A DNA stretch of 50,562 nucleotides, from contig CAZWVA010000013.1 in the NCBI GenBank assembly GCA_964636885.1, positions 1 to 50,562 of the forward strand, read 5' to 3'. Below the pieces are notes generated by a model. It was given only the letters and a program-made list of their open reading frames with translations, was not told the DNA's origin and ran no database searches. The DNA is from CAZWVA01 sp964636885. GTDB lineage: Bacteria > Desulfobacterota_D > UBA1144 > Nemesobacterales > CSP1-2. Every line of letters begins with the position of its first letter. Position 1 is the first letter of the stretch. This document shows positions 14,183-22,930 of this stretch, in pieces. The translations under genes and the position numbers were made by a program.

Positions 14183-17100
14183 ATGGCTATGAGGATACAG
14201 ATAAGGATCATCATACTGCTCTCCATGGTTGCGGTCGTTTTTATTGCTGGACTCGTGTTCCTAGAACATTGGTACGGAAAGGGGATGGAATCGATCCTTC
14301 TATCCGAAAAGAATGAAAGAAGCGAATCCTTTGATAGATACTTGGAGATCGAGGAACAGGACATAAAAACGCTTGCCTTCGATTATACCTATTGGGACGA
14401 AATGGTGAATTTCGTCAAAACGGGCGATAGGGTCTGGGCTTCGGAGATGCTCGATACGAGCCTTGAGAGTCATAGGGCCGATACTATGTGGGTCTATAGA
14501 ACTGACGGTTTTCTCGTCTATTCCGTTATGAAATCGAAAAACGGCTTAATTAGAGATATGGAGATTCCCCTGCCAAAAGAGGCATTTTACAAACTATTCG
14601 GAAAGGAGCGTTTCTGTCATTTCTTCCTTAACTCCCAAAAGGGCTTAATTGAGATTCGAGGCGCCACGGTTCACCCATCTAACGACGTTGAGAGAAAGAC
14701 TCCACCACAGGGATACTTCCTTGTCGGACGTTTGTGGAATGAGAGCTATTTGGATGAACTCGGCAAAATAACACAAAGCACTATAAGCATAACCCCTACC
14801 GGGGAGACGAATACGGTTGAGGAGGATTTAAAAAAAGGAATAATCACATTCTCAAGGATACTTAACGGATGGGATAGAAGACCGATTGCGCAGGTAAACG
14901 TTCGGATTATCTATCCATCCATTAGGGAGCTTCACCGCTCATTGCACTATTCTATTCTCCTTTATGCCCTTTTTTCAATGGTTTTCCTCTCGATCCTTTT
15001 TGTTTTCCTAATGCGCTGGGTGGTTATTCCCATAGGCTCAATATCGAGGAGCCTAAAAGCGGAGGATCCGACTATCATAAAAGGCCTACAAAAAGACAAG
15101 ACGGAATTCGGCCAACTCGCCCGGCTTATAGAAGGGTTCTTCGAGCAGAAAGGGGAACTCGTTAAGGAGATAGTGGAGCGTAAGAGGGCGGAGGAGGCGC
15201 TAAGGGAAAGCGTTACCCAGCTATTCCAGAAGAGCCGCCATGAGCTCATAATGAGGACCGTGACTCAGAGCGTCCATAAGTCCATTGAACTTGAGGATGT
15301 CTTTGAAAACGCCGTCGAGGCCCTGAGTAAAAACATAGAAGGGGCAGATAGCGTCTCGGTCTATCTGATCGAAGGAGGAGATTCAGGTGACCCAAGTAGG
15401 GCCGAAGCGGTTATAAAAGCCCATAGAGGATACCCAGATTGGTTTATCAAGCGAGCAGGTAGGATACCCTATCCCAATGGTTTCACATGGAAGACGATTA
15501 TAGACGGGAAACCAAGGTATTGCCCGGATGTGGATGAAGATACGGCTATTTTTCCCGCGGGAAGGGAAATGGGAACAAAGAGCTATGCATCCATGCCCCT
15601 TAATTTCCAAGGCAGGACGGTAGGATGTATAAATATAAACTCCCTTCGGAAGAACGCCTTTAACGAGGAAGAAATAAAGCTACTAGAGATCGTGGCGCAG
15701 CAGATAGGGACGGCGATAAGAAACGCCCAGATGGTAGAAGAGCTGAGAAGAAGCGAAGAGCGCTTCCGCCTCATGACAGAGGCCATACAAGACGTCTTCT
15801 GGATTAGCACTCCAGACATCGGTAAAATACTCTATGTTAGCCCCGCTTATGAGACAATATGGGGGCGCTCATGCGAGAGCCTTTATCAGTTGCCACGCTC
15901 CTTCATCGATGCCGTTCACCCCGACGACAGGGAGCGTGTCATGGCCGAGGTCGTCCGTCATACCGAGGGCAACTATGACTGCGAATACCGCATCGTTCGA
16001 CCCGACGGCTCCGTCCGATGGATACGTGACCGCGGATACCCCATACGCAATGAGAAGGGAGAGCTGCTGTTTATGACCGGCACCGCATCGGACATCACAG
16101 AGCGCAAAATGGCAGAGATGGAACTCGAAAAATCAAACAAAGACAGGCTATTGCTTCTCGAATCAACTGGTGATGGGATTTATGGCGTGGATCCAGATGG
16201 AAAATGCACCTTCATCAATAAGGCCGCTATCAGGATGCTAGGATATGAATCCGACAAAGAGGTGCTTGGCAAGGATATACACGAACTAATGCACCATAGT
16301 TATCTCGATGGCTCATCCTACTCGGTCAAGAGGTGTCCTGTTCACCTTGCCCTACAAACCAGTGAGGGGAGCCGTAGGATCGGTGAAGTCTTTTGGCGCC
16401 GTGATGGAACTCCATTTCCCGTTGAATTCGCCACCTATCCGATTATCGAAAATGGAGAGATTAAGGGCGCAGTCGTATCCTTTACCGATATTACAGAGCG
16501 TAAGAGGGCGGAAGAAGAGTTAAGAGAAAGGGAAGAAAGATTCCGCAAGATATTTGAAGAAGGCCCACTAGGCATGGCTATTGTCAGCTTGGATTATCGG
16601 TTCGTCAAGGTTAACAGTACCCTCTGCCAGATGGTTGGATATACCGAGGAGGAACTCACCTCACTATCGTTTCCCGATATTACGCATCCAGACGATATTG
16701 ATTCGGACGTGCAACAAGCAAAGAGATTGGCGGATGGGGATATATCGTTCTATAAAATGGATAAACGCTACATAAAGAAGAACAAAGAGGTTATATGGGT
16801 TACTCTCACCGCTTCTATAGTCCGCAATAAGGAGGGAGCCCCTCTCTATTTTCTGGCAATGATTGAGGAGATTACAGAGCGTAAGAGGGCGGAGGAGGCG
16901 CTGCGAAAGAGCGAGGCGAAATTCCGGAATCTCCTGGAATCCAGTCCCGAAGCAATGGTGATTGTGAATGAGGAGGGGAAGATCGTCCTTGTAAACGCAA
17001 TGGCCGAGGAGCTTTTCGGATATAAGCGAGACGAATTGATCGGACAGTCCGTAGAGATCCTTGTACCAGAACGCTTTCGGAGTAAACACGTAAAATACAG

Positions 17101-19309
17101 AAGGAACTACACGGCTACACCCAAGGTGCGGCCAGTGGCCTCGGGCAAGGAGCTTTTCGGTCTGCGTAAGGACGGCACGGAGTTTCCTACTGAGATTGGC
17201 CTGAGCCCGCTTAACACAGAGGGCGAGATCCTAATCTCCACCACGATTCGCGACATAACAGAGCGTAAGAGGATGGAAGAGAAGCAGAAAGAGAGGGAAC
17301 TCCTCCTTGAGAAACAGCGTAAGGCCCTTCTTGAGCTCACAGAAAGCAGAATCATGAGGGATGTTGATCTAAAGACCGCATTTGAGAGGATCACAGAGAC
17401 CTCCTCCCGCACCCTCAGCGTTGAAAGAGTCGGCATATGGTTATACGATGACGACTTCTCAAAGATAAGGTGCTTTGACCTCTATGAGCAGGGTTCCAAT
17501 CGCCATTCGGATGGCCTTGAGCTTTCCGTTAAAAGCGCCCCTTCCTACTTTAAAGCGATGGAAGAGAAGAATTCCATTGTGGCACACGACGCCGAGAATG
17601 ATCCGGCTACAAGGGAGCTTGTGAATGAGTACCTCCGTCCTCTGGGCATCACCTCCATGTTGGACGTTCCGATTCGTCTTGGGGGACGGATTATAGGTGT
17701 TCTATGCCACGAGCACATCGGTCCAATGAAGCAATGGTCAATGGAGGAGCAGGGTTTTGCCCTTGCCGTTGCGGATATCGTTTCACTCGCTATGGAGCAC
17801 AGGGAGAGAAAGCGGATTGAGGAGGCCCTTCGCAGGTCACAGGAAAAGCTAGAGTTTCTCATCTCATCCACCCCTGCCGTGATATACAACAGTAGGGCAT
17901 CCGGGAACTACGATTACACCTTTATCAGTCCCAACGTTACTACCCAATTTGGATACACGCCTCGGGAATTTACAGAGGACCCCGGTTTTTGGGCAAGACA
18001 CATCCATCCCGATGATGCGCCTCGTGTTTTTGCGGAGCTGCCTCGCCTATTTGAACGCGGGAATCTCACTCTCGAATACCGCTTCCTTCACAAGAACGGG
18101 GATTATGTGTGGATACGCGATGAACTGGAGCTTACACATGACAGAGATGGCAACCAGTTGATCGCCGGATACTGGATCGATATAACGGAGCGCAAGCATG
18201 CCGAAGAGGTTTTACTTAAGACAAACGAGAAACTCATAAGCTCTGTAAAGGAGCTCGAACAGCGTAACTACAGCACAATGCTCCTCAACGAGATGGGAGA
18301 TCTGCTTCAAACCTGTATTACCGAGAAAGAGGCCTACGCCGTCATTTCCGAGTTCGCCGAACAGCTATTACCCGTAGAGTCGGGGGCACTCTTCATACTC
18401 AATAACTCACGGGATCTTGCAGAGAAGGTGGCTGAATGGGGTGAATCCCCCAACAGTGAATCCATGTTTACACCTGAGGAGTGCTGGGCGCTAAGGCGAG
18501 GGAAAACGTATTCCGTAGAGAAATCGCACCCTCATTTGCTCTGTCATCATTTAAGTCATCACCCGACAGATGGCTACATGTGTGTTCCTATGATGGCCCA
18601 AGGAAAGGCCCTCGGCATACTCTATCTCGAGAACCGAAAGGAAGAAAAGAACGGTATGGGCCAGTCCGGGGTTATACCGAATGAACTCAAAGAATCCACT
18701 AAACAGCAGATCGCTCTAGCCCTGGCCAGGAACATCGAACTCGCACTTGCAAACCTGAAACTCCGTGAAACACTTAGGAACCAGGCCATAAGAGACCCTC
18801 TTACAGGCCTCTTCAACCGCCGCTACATGGAGGAATCCCTTAAGCGAGAGATGTATAGAGCCGTGCGGAGAGGAACCAAACTGGGAATCATAATGCTTGA
18901 CATTGACCACTTTAAGCGGTTTAACGACACCCACGGTCACGCTGCCGGAGATGTCCTTCTTCAGGAACTGGGAAACTTCCTTCAAGCCCGTATCCGAAAG
19001 GAAGACATCGCCTGCAGGTATGGCGGCGAGGAATTCACCCTCATATTGCCGGATAGCTCGCTTGAAGATACAAGGCGTCGAGCCGAGGAGCTGAGGGAAG
19101 AGGTAAAGCACCTACACATAAGGTATGACGGTGAACCCATTGGCAATGTCACATTGTCTCTCGGAGTAGCGGTCTTCCCGGATCACGGAGAGACCGCAGA
19201 GACCGTATTACAAATGGCTGACTGGGCACTATACCTGGCTAAAGAGAGAGGACGCGACCAAGTGGTGGTGGTGGTTGGGGAAGCCATAGAGAAGACTGCC
19301 AAAGGTTGA
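14183..19309 (+). CDS. Giant membrane sensor diguanylate cyclase (CHASE4-HAMP-GAF/PAS array-GGDEF)
   Basis: 1708 residues. TM1 is about 8-27. A periplasmic CHASE4-like domain contains DYTYWDEM (67-74). TM2 is about 256-282, with a HAMP-like linker to about 335. Then follow GAF (about 345-520), four PAS domains with PAC ends DITERK (about 523-645, 652-775, 783-900, 910-1030), GAF (1063-1205), PAS (1220-1338), GAF (1368-1525) and GGDEF (1535-1702). The active site is GGEEF at 1614-1618 and the inhibitory RxxD (RKED) is at 1605-1608, so an active, product-inhibited c-di-GMP synthase is expected. There is no EAL or HD-GYP domain. The start codon could be the Met two codons downstream. Codon use differs between modules. 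Confidence 0.93.
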   Translation: MAMRIQIRIIILLSMVAVVFIAGLVFLEHWYGKGMESILLSEKNERSESFDRYLEIEEQDIKTLAFDYTYWDEMVNFVKTGDRVWASEMLDTSLESHRADTMWVYRTDGFLVYSVMKSKNGLIRDMEIPLPKEAFYKLFGKERFCHFFLNSQKGLIEIRGATVHPSNDVERKTPPQGYFLVGRLWNESYLDELGKITQSTISITPTGETNTVEEDLKKGIITFSRILNGWDRRPIAQVNVRIIYPSIRELHRSLHYSILLYALFSMVFLSILFVFLMRWVVIPIGSISRSLKAEDPTIIKGLQKDKTEFGQLARLIEGFFEQKGELVKEIVERKRAEEALRESVTQLFQKSRHELIMRTVTQSVHKSIELEDVFENAVEALSKNIEGADSVSVYLIEGGDSGDPSRAEAVIKAHRGYPDWFIKRAGRIPYPNGFTWKTIIDGKPRYCPDVDEDTAIFPAGREMGTKSYASMPLNFQGRTVGCININSLRKNAFNEEEIKLLEIVAQQIGTAIRNAQMVEELRRSEERFRLMTEAIQDVFWISTPDIGKILYVSPAYETIWGRSCESLYQLPRSFIDAVHPDDRERVMAEVVRHTEGNYDCEYRIVRPDGSVRWIRDRGYPIRNEKGELLFMTGTASDITERKMAEMELEKSNKDRLLLLESTGDGIYGVDPDGKCTFINKAAIRMLGYESDKEVLGKDIHELMHHSYLDGSSYSVKRCPVHLALQTSEGSRRIGEVFWRRDGTPFPVEFATYPIIENGEIKGAVVSFTDITERKRAEEELREREERFRKIFEEGPLGMAIVSLDYRFVKVNSTLCQMVGYTEEELTSLSFPDITHPDDIDSDVQQAKRLADGDISFYKMDKRYIKKNKEVIWVTLTASIVRNKEGAPLYFLAMIEEITERKRAEEALRKSEAKFRNLLESSPEAMVIVNEEGKIVLVNAMAEELFGYKRDELIGQSVEILVPERFRSKHVKYRRNYTATPKVRPVASGKELFGLRKDGTEFPTEIGLSPLNTEGEILISTTIRDITERKRMEEKQKERELLLEKQRKALLELTESRIMRDVDLKTAFERITETSSRTLSVERVGIWLYDDDFSKIRCFDLYEQGSNRHSDGLELSVKSAPSYFKAMEEKNSIVAHDAENDPATRELVNEYLRPLGITSMLDVPIRLGGRIIGVLCHEHIGPMKQWSMEEQGFALAVADIVSLAMEHRERKRIEEALRRSQEKLEFLISSTPAVIYNSRASGNYDYTFISPNVTTQFGYTPREFTEDPGFWARHIHPDDAPRVFAELPRLFERGNLTLEYRFLHKNGDYVWIRDELELTHDRDGNQLIAGYWIDITERKHAEEVLLKTNEKLISSVKELEQRNYSTMLLNEMGDLLQTCITEKEAYAVISEFAEQLLPVESGALFILNNSRDLAEKVAEWGESPNSESMFTPEECWALRRGKTYSVEKSHPHLLCHHLSHHPTDGYMCVPMMAQGKALGILYLENRKEEKNGMGQSGVIPNELKESTKQQIALALARNIELALANLKLRETLRNQAIRDPLTGLFNRRYMEESLKREMYRAVRRGTKLGIIMLDIDHFKRFNDTHGHAAGDVLLQELGNFLQARIRKEDIACRYGGEEFTLILPDSSLEDTRRRAEELREEVKHLHIRYDGEPIGNVTLSLGVAVFPDHGETAETVLQMADWALYLAKERGRDQVVVVVGEAIEKTAKG
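15176..15201 (+). repeat. 26-nt direct repeat within the sensor gene, copy 1
   Basis: This 26-nt stretch encodes ERKRAEEAL at the junction before the first GAF domain. It is identical to 16877-16902, and a shorter form occurs at 16496-16512. Such exact DNA identity between linkers is a likely recombination point for module exchange. Confidence 0.75.
16877..16902 (+). repeat. 26-nt direct repeat within the sensor gene, copy 2
   Basis: Identical to 15176-15201; it encodes the ERKRAEEAL linker between the third and fourth PAS domains. Confidence 0.75.
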
Positions 19310-19519
19310 TTGAAAACCGAGTGTCACTCGTTGATACTGCGACTATATGGTCGGCGTCAAGGGGTGTTTTAGGCCAAGGATAAATCCAAATCCGATAGTG
19401 ACAATTAGAGTGGAATTTATATCTACGCTCTCAAGATTCAACCTATAACGTCTCCTCTCACAAGAAACCGAACAGAGGTGGCAAGTCCGAGAACGCCTGT
19501 AACGATATATGAAACAGCG

Positions 19520-20113
19520 TTACTCGAGAATCTCGTTTCTCTCTGAAGAGAGGATAAGGAGAGTGCATCCTCTTTTGGAATAAGTGCCTTCGTGGACGCT
19601 TCCCGCTTCCGCGCGAATATAGTCCCCAGACCGAAAAACCCGGCCACACATCTCTATATCCCCCTCAAGGACATAGCACTCCTCGGCCTCCGTATGCCTG
19701 TGCTTCGGGAAATGGGCTCCGGGCTCCATCCTCACTACGATCGTTGAGTACTGGCGATGTGGATGAGTAAACAACCTCTTTACGCTAACGCCCCTTGAAA
19801 CCTCCTTCCACCCACCCTCGTTGGAGCGAACAAATAAAAAACCCTCCTGTTTTTCCATATCGGATGTCGATTTAGCCCTTCTTACACGGGCAAGGAGACG
19901 TCCCTTTAAGTCAGGCGGTGGGGTTACCGGAGGCGCGCTATATCCGAGATGGTCTACAACCCCCATAAAACCCTTTAGTTCCGTTTCGCAGGTCTTGCAT
20001 CCCTCCTTTAAGAGCCTCTCAATCTCCTCGGACTCCTCCTTATCAATGGCGCCAAGTGCATAGGATGCCGTGAGCTCCTCAAGCTTCCTTACCGTGTATT
20101 TAGGCTTCTTCAT
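19520..20113 (-). CDS. ChrR-like cupin anti-sigma factor
   Basis: 197 residues. The N-terminus (about 10-50) resembles the anti-sigma zinc-binding domain: LEELTASYALGAIDKEESEE then EGCKTC (Cys39, Cys42). The His that normally precedes the CxxC is Leu here, so the N-terminal zinc site may be weak. The C-terminal half is a cupin with HFPKHRH (His134, 138, 140), Glu144 and His174, a complete metal-binding set as in ChrR. It would hold the upstream ECF sigma factor inactive until a stress signal such as singlet oxygen. It lies 2 nt after the sigma gene on the same strand. About 210 nt downstream, to 19310, hold nothing I recognise. Confidence 0.85.
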   Translation of the reverse strand: MKKPKYTVRKLEELTASYALGAIDKEESEEIERLLKEGCKTCETELKGFMGVVDHLGYSAPPVTPPPDLKGRLLARVRRAKSTSDMEKQEGFLFVRSNEGGWKEVSRGVSVKRLFTHPHRQYSTIVVRMEPGAHFPKHRHTEAEECYVLEGDIEMCGRVFRSGDYIRAEAGSVHEGTYSKRGCTLLILSSERNEILE

Positions 20114-20115
20114 TC

Positions 20116-20709
20116 TTACCCCTCTTCTAACAACCCAAGGAGCTCACGTAGTTTCACCATTCCCAACCGGATCGAGCTCTTAACAGTTCCAAGGGGCTGC
20201 CCCAACCGCTTGGAGATCTCACTCTGCGTAAGTCCATAAAAATACGCAAGCTCTATTGGTTTCCTCTGCCGGGGAGTAAGGCTTGAGAGGGCATTTCTCA
20301 CGATCTCCCGTTTTTCGGCAAATAGTGCCTTTTCTTCCGGGTCCCCCTCAGGGCTTGAGACATCGGTGTCGGACAGGTCTTCCAACAAGGTTTGTTTGGC
20401 TCCAGAGCGTAGGCGGTCGATTGCGCGACTCCGGGTGAGCATGAGAAGCCAGGTTGAGGGGGTGCTACGCCCCGGATCATAATCAGCCGCCCTATCCCAT
20501 ACGTGCATGAAGACGTCAAGCGTTACCTCTTCGGCCTCCGCCACATCGGATAGTATCCGAAGAGCGAGTCCAAAGACCAACCGGTTTGTAAAGTCATAAA
20601 GCGTGCTGAGTGCGGATTCGCTTCCCTCCGCTATCTCCGAGATGAGATTGGCCAAGTCCCTTTCCTGATCGGAAGGCCGGGAGGAACGATTTTTTGAGGA
20701 TTTCTGCAT
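20116..20709 (-). CDS. ECF-type RNA polymerase sigma factor
   Basis: 197 residues. Region 2 is LYDFTNRLVFGLALRIL through AEEVTLDVFMHVWDRA (the -10 binding helix) and TWLLMLTRSRAIDRLR. Region 4 is LTPRQRKPIELAYFYGLTQ, then SEISKRLGQPLGTVKSSIRLG (-35 recognition). The order sigma then ChrR-like anti-sigma, with only 2 nt between, is the classic RpoE/SigK-type pair. A plausible vegetative promoter precedes it (20799-20827); no convincing ECF-type autoregulated box was found on this strand. Confidence 0.93.
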   Translation of the reverse strand: MQKSSKNRSSRPSDQERDLANLISEIAEGSESALSTLYDFTNRLVFGLALRILSDVAEAEEVTLDVFMHVWDRAADYDPGRSTPSTWLLMLTRSRAIDRLRSGAKQTLLEDLSDTDVSSPEGDPEEKALFAEKREIVRNALSSLTPRQRKPIELAYFYGLTQSEISKRLGQPLGTVKSSIRLGMVKLRELLGLLEEG

Positions 20710-20798
20710 TCCTTCCTCTAAGACGGTATTCTTTTAAAGACCACTGGAACCCGCAACCTAGGAGAGTTAATCACAGATCGAGCACCGTTGGACTCACC

Positions 20799-20827
20799 AA
20801 TATAGCATACGTTTTAATACCCGGCAA
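20799..20827 (-). promoter_or_regulatory. Sigma-70 promoter for the ECF/anti-sigma operon
   Basis: Minus strand TTGCCG (20822-20827), 17-nt spacer, TATATT (20799-20804), with a leader of about 85 nt to the sigma start. Confidence 0.5.
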
Positions 20828-20836
20828 GGATGGCCA

Positions 20837-22102
20837 CTAGGAGGTCTCTTCAATGCAACCGCCCTCTTTTAGGATCTTTTCGATCTCGTATCCGGCGGCG
20901 ATGCTTGCGATGCGTGAAACGAGTTTATAGGCCGGAGGAAGGTATCTCTCGCACTCCCTCCTCCTACAGGCATCCCCGTCTTTAGAAGAGATGCAGGAAA
21001 ATTCCATCCCCTTTGTATTCAGATTTTCAAACTCGTTCTTTCCCCTGTTTAGCCTTAGGAATCCGCCTGCCACCTTCGCATCGACCAGGTAAATGACAGG
21101 CTCCCCAACGACGCCATCACCGAATCTAAGGGAGGTCGGTATCCCCTCTTGAATTACGACGTCCCTTACGGGCTTCCCGCTCTTTGTAACCCTCATACGC
21201 TTCCTCCCCTCAGCGTTAAGAGTCATTATATCCTCCCCGCTTGAGATGCTTATTACCGCCATCCCGTAGGTACCGGAATTACTCTTTATAAAGAGAAACG
21301 GCTTTTCTTCGATTCCCCTCTTCCTATACTCGATAATGAGCCTACTCAGAATCGAATCAGAGGAGACGGCCAATCTCTCCCTGTCCTCCCTGCTATCGAA
21401 ATTCACGTCCATTTCGGGCTGGGTTTCAATTGAAATCACCCATGGATCGATCCCGATTATATCGGCCACCTCCCTGGCTAACCCATTATAGAACTCAAAA
21501 TGAACGCTCTTTCTCCTCGTGTGCCAGCCGATTTCCACAGGTGGCTCCACGGGCTGCAGAATATCCCTTAGGGCCTTGGGGCATTTTGATGAGAAATCGT
21601 TATTTATCAGAAGGAGATCGGGGATAAAGCCCGGAATCAGAACTCTATACCCCTCCCTCCTCGTCTTATAGGCCTGGACCTCATTTCCGCTTACTGTCTT
21701 AAACCTGACCTTGTCTTCAAATGGCTCGTCGCTAACGAGTCCCACTCCGACCGAAAAACCCACGCTCTCAAGAACGGATTTAAGCACATGGATGTTCTCC
21801 CAGTAGTAGTGGTTCCTCGTGTGAAGCTCAGGGATTATGAGGATGTTTTTAACCCTTGGATACCTCCTCAGGAAATACCCTCTAAAAAGACCGGCCGTAC
21901 GCTCCCTAAAAACCTCGCAGAGGTTGTTAAAACCGGCGGGAAAGACGTTTGTATCAACCGGTGCAATCTTGTGTTTAGAGACCCTAAGGTCAACGGATGT
22001 ATAGAGCGGAACGAGCACCCTACTAGACCGCTCTTCCATCCATTCCTCTATCTCTCTTGCTCTTTCTTTAATCCTCTTATTTATCTCGTAAAGGAATTCC
22101 AT
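20837..22102 (-). CDS. gshA: Glutamate--cysteine ligase, Acidithiobacillus ferrooxidans type
   Basis: 421 residues. It resembles the alternative gamma-glutamylcysteine synthetase family (GshA of A. ferrooxidans type, unrelated to E. coli GshA). Matching blocks are VPLYTSVDLRVSKHKIAPVDTNVFPAGFNNLC near the N-terminus, PELHTRNHYYWENI, IPGFIPDLLLINND, and the C-terminal FLFIKSNSGTYGMAV, VVIQEGIPT and VIYLVDAKVAGGF regions, which fit an ATP-grasp-like fold. It makes gamma-Glu-Cys, the first step of glutathione or a related thiol. No gshB is nearby. It follows the RDD gene by 13 nt. Confidence 0.82.
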   Translation of the reverse strand: MEFLYEINKRIKERAREIEEWMEERSSRVLVPLYTSVDLRVSKHKIAPVDTNVFPAGFNNLCEVFRERTAGLFRGYFLRRYPRVKNILIIPELHTRNHYYWENIHVLKSVLESVGFSVGVGLVSDEPFEDKVRFKTVSGNEVQAYKTRREGYRVLIPGFIPDLLLINNDFSSKCPKALRDILQPVEPPVEIGWHTRRKSVHFEFYNGLAREVADIIGIDPWVISIETQPEMDVNFDSREDRERLAVSSDSILSRLIIEYRKRGIEEKPFLFIKSNSGTYGMAVISISSGEDIMTLNAEGRKRMRVTKSGKPVRDVVIQEGIPTSLRFGDGVVGEPVIYLVDAKVAGGFLRLNRGKNEFENLNTKGMEFSCISSKDGDACRRRECERYLPPAYKLVSRIASIAAGYEIEKILKEGGCIEETS

Positions 22103-22115
22103 AGTAACAGAGGCT

Positions 22116-22796
22116 TCATTCCCTCACGACATAGGTTCCGGCAAACTTGTCATGCCAAGTCTGGCACCTCGAATCGAAAAGGGCCCAGAAGAATCCCGTA
22201 AACAGGAAAAGCATGGATATAAAATAACCAACCCATCTGATAAAGGCCTCTCTAAACCCTATTGGTTCCCCGTCGTCCCTGATTATCCTTATGTCCAGAA
22301 ACATCTTCCCCATTGTCCTCCCTTCAAACCCCTGAAGAAAGACGAAGTAGGTAGAGCCGATAAGGAGAAGGACAAGGTATACAAAGACGATAAAGTTCAT
22401 AAAACCATCCGATCCGGTATCCAGATCGGCATCGGCAAAGAAAAGCCCAGCCGCAAGCGTGATGGATGTGGTTCCAAATAGAACGGCCAGATCTATTAAA
22501 AAGGCGACTGCCCTTCTTGTAAACCCGGCAAGGTCAAACTCTAGCACCTCTCCTCTTCTCGTCTCCTCTGGAGGCTCTTCAAATAGCCTTTCGAGATAGT
22601 CACCGGGTGAGGTAAAAACGGGCGGTTGTAGTATCGCCTCTATACGTTCTGTATCCGGAGTGCCTTTCTCTTTCACCGATTTCACAAAGGGTTCGTAGAT
22701 GGTCTTATACCTTGACTTTACCTTAAGTGTACTGCCGCACTTCTTACAGGTTTTAGCGTATTCAAACGTATTAAACCCGCAATTAGGGCACTTCAT
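22116..22796 (-). CDS. RDD family membrane protein with zinc ribbon
   Basis: 226 residues from the ATG at 22796 (MKCPNCGFNTFEYAKTCKKC). An N-terminal CxxC/CxxC zinc ribbon leads to a charged linker, then an RDD domain (LAGFTRRAVAFLIDLAV and on) with three to four membrane helices, including the conserved EGRTMGKMFLDIRIIR block and GYFISMLFLFTGFFWALFD. RDD proteins are poorly understood; some act as Na+/H+ antiporters. The frame extends 13 codons farther upstream, but the zinc ribbon Met is the better start. It is cotranscribed with gshA. Confidence 0.85.
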   Translation of the reverse strand: MKCPNCGFNTFEYAKTCKKCGSTLKVKSRYKTIYEPFVKSVKEKGTPDTERIEAILQPPVFTSPGDYLERLFEEPPEETRRGEVLEFDLAGFTRRAVAFLIDLAVLFGTTSITLAAGLFFADADLDTGSDGFMNFIVFVYLVLLLIGSTYFVFLQGFEGRTMGKMFLDIRIIRDDGEPIGFREAFIRWVGYFISMLFLFTGFFWALFDSRCQTWHDKFAGTYVVRE

Positions 22797-22873
22797 TACT
22801 CTGTACAAAGAAGTATAACCCAATGAGAACCGCAATCAAAGAAAAGCGTGTGCCTGATTAATGGGCCCTGTCA

Positions 22874-22909
22874 GTAAAAGGGTAAGGTGATTCACCCCTA
22901 CCCTTTTAC
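22874..22909 (-). terminator. Intrinsic terminator after the DsbA-like gene
   Basis: Perfect 11-bp arms GTAAAAGGGTA (22874-22884) and TACCCTTTTAC (22899-22909) with an inner GGTG/CACC extension. On the minus strand the stem ends in CCCTTTTAC. It lies 22 nt past the stop of the 22931-23920 gene and may also work on the plus strand. Confidence 0.6.
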
Positions 22910-22930
22910 ATTTGGAAATCAGCAGTTAAA

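Noticed and set aside
19438..19647. Open frames downstream of and overlapping the anti-sigma gene on the minus strand.
   Set aside because: They lie mostly inside the anti-sigma coding frame in another phase and have no ribosome-binding site or family resemblance.
20740..20775. GGAACC motif on the plus strand near 20746, considered as an ECF-type autoregulatory promoter.
   Set aside because: It faces away from the sigma factor gene and has no matching -10 at the right distance; no gene lies downstream on that strand.
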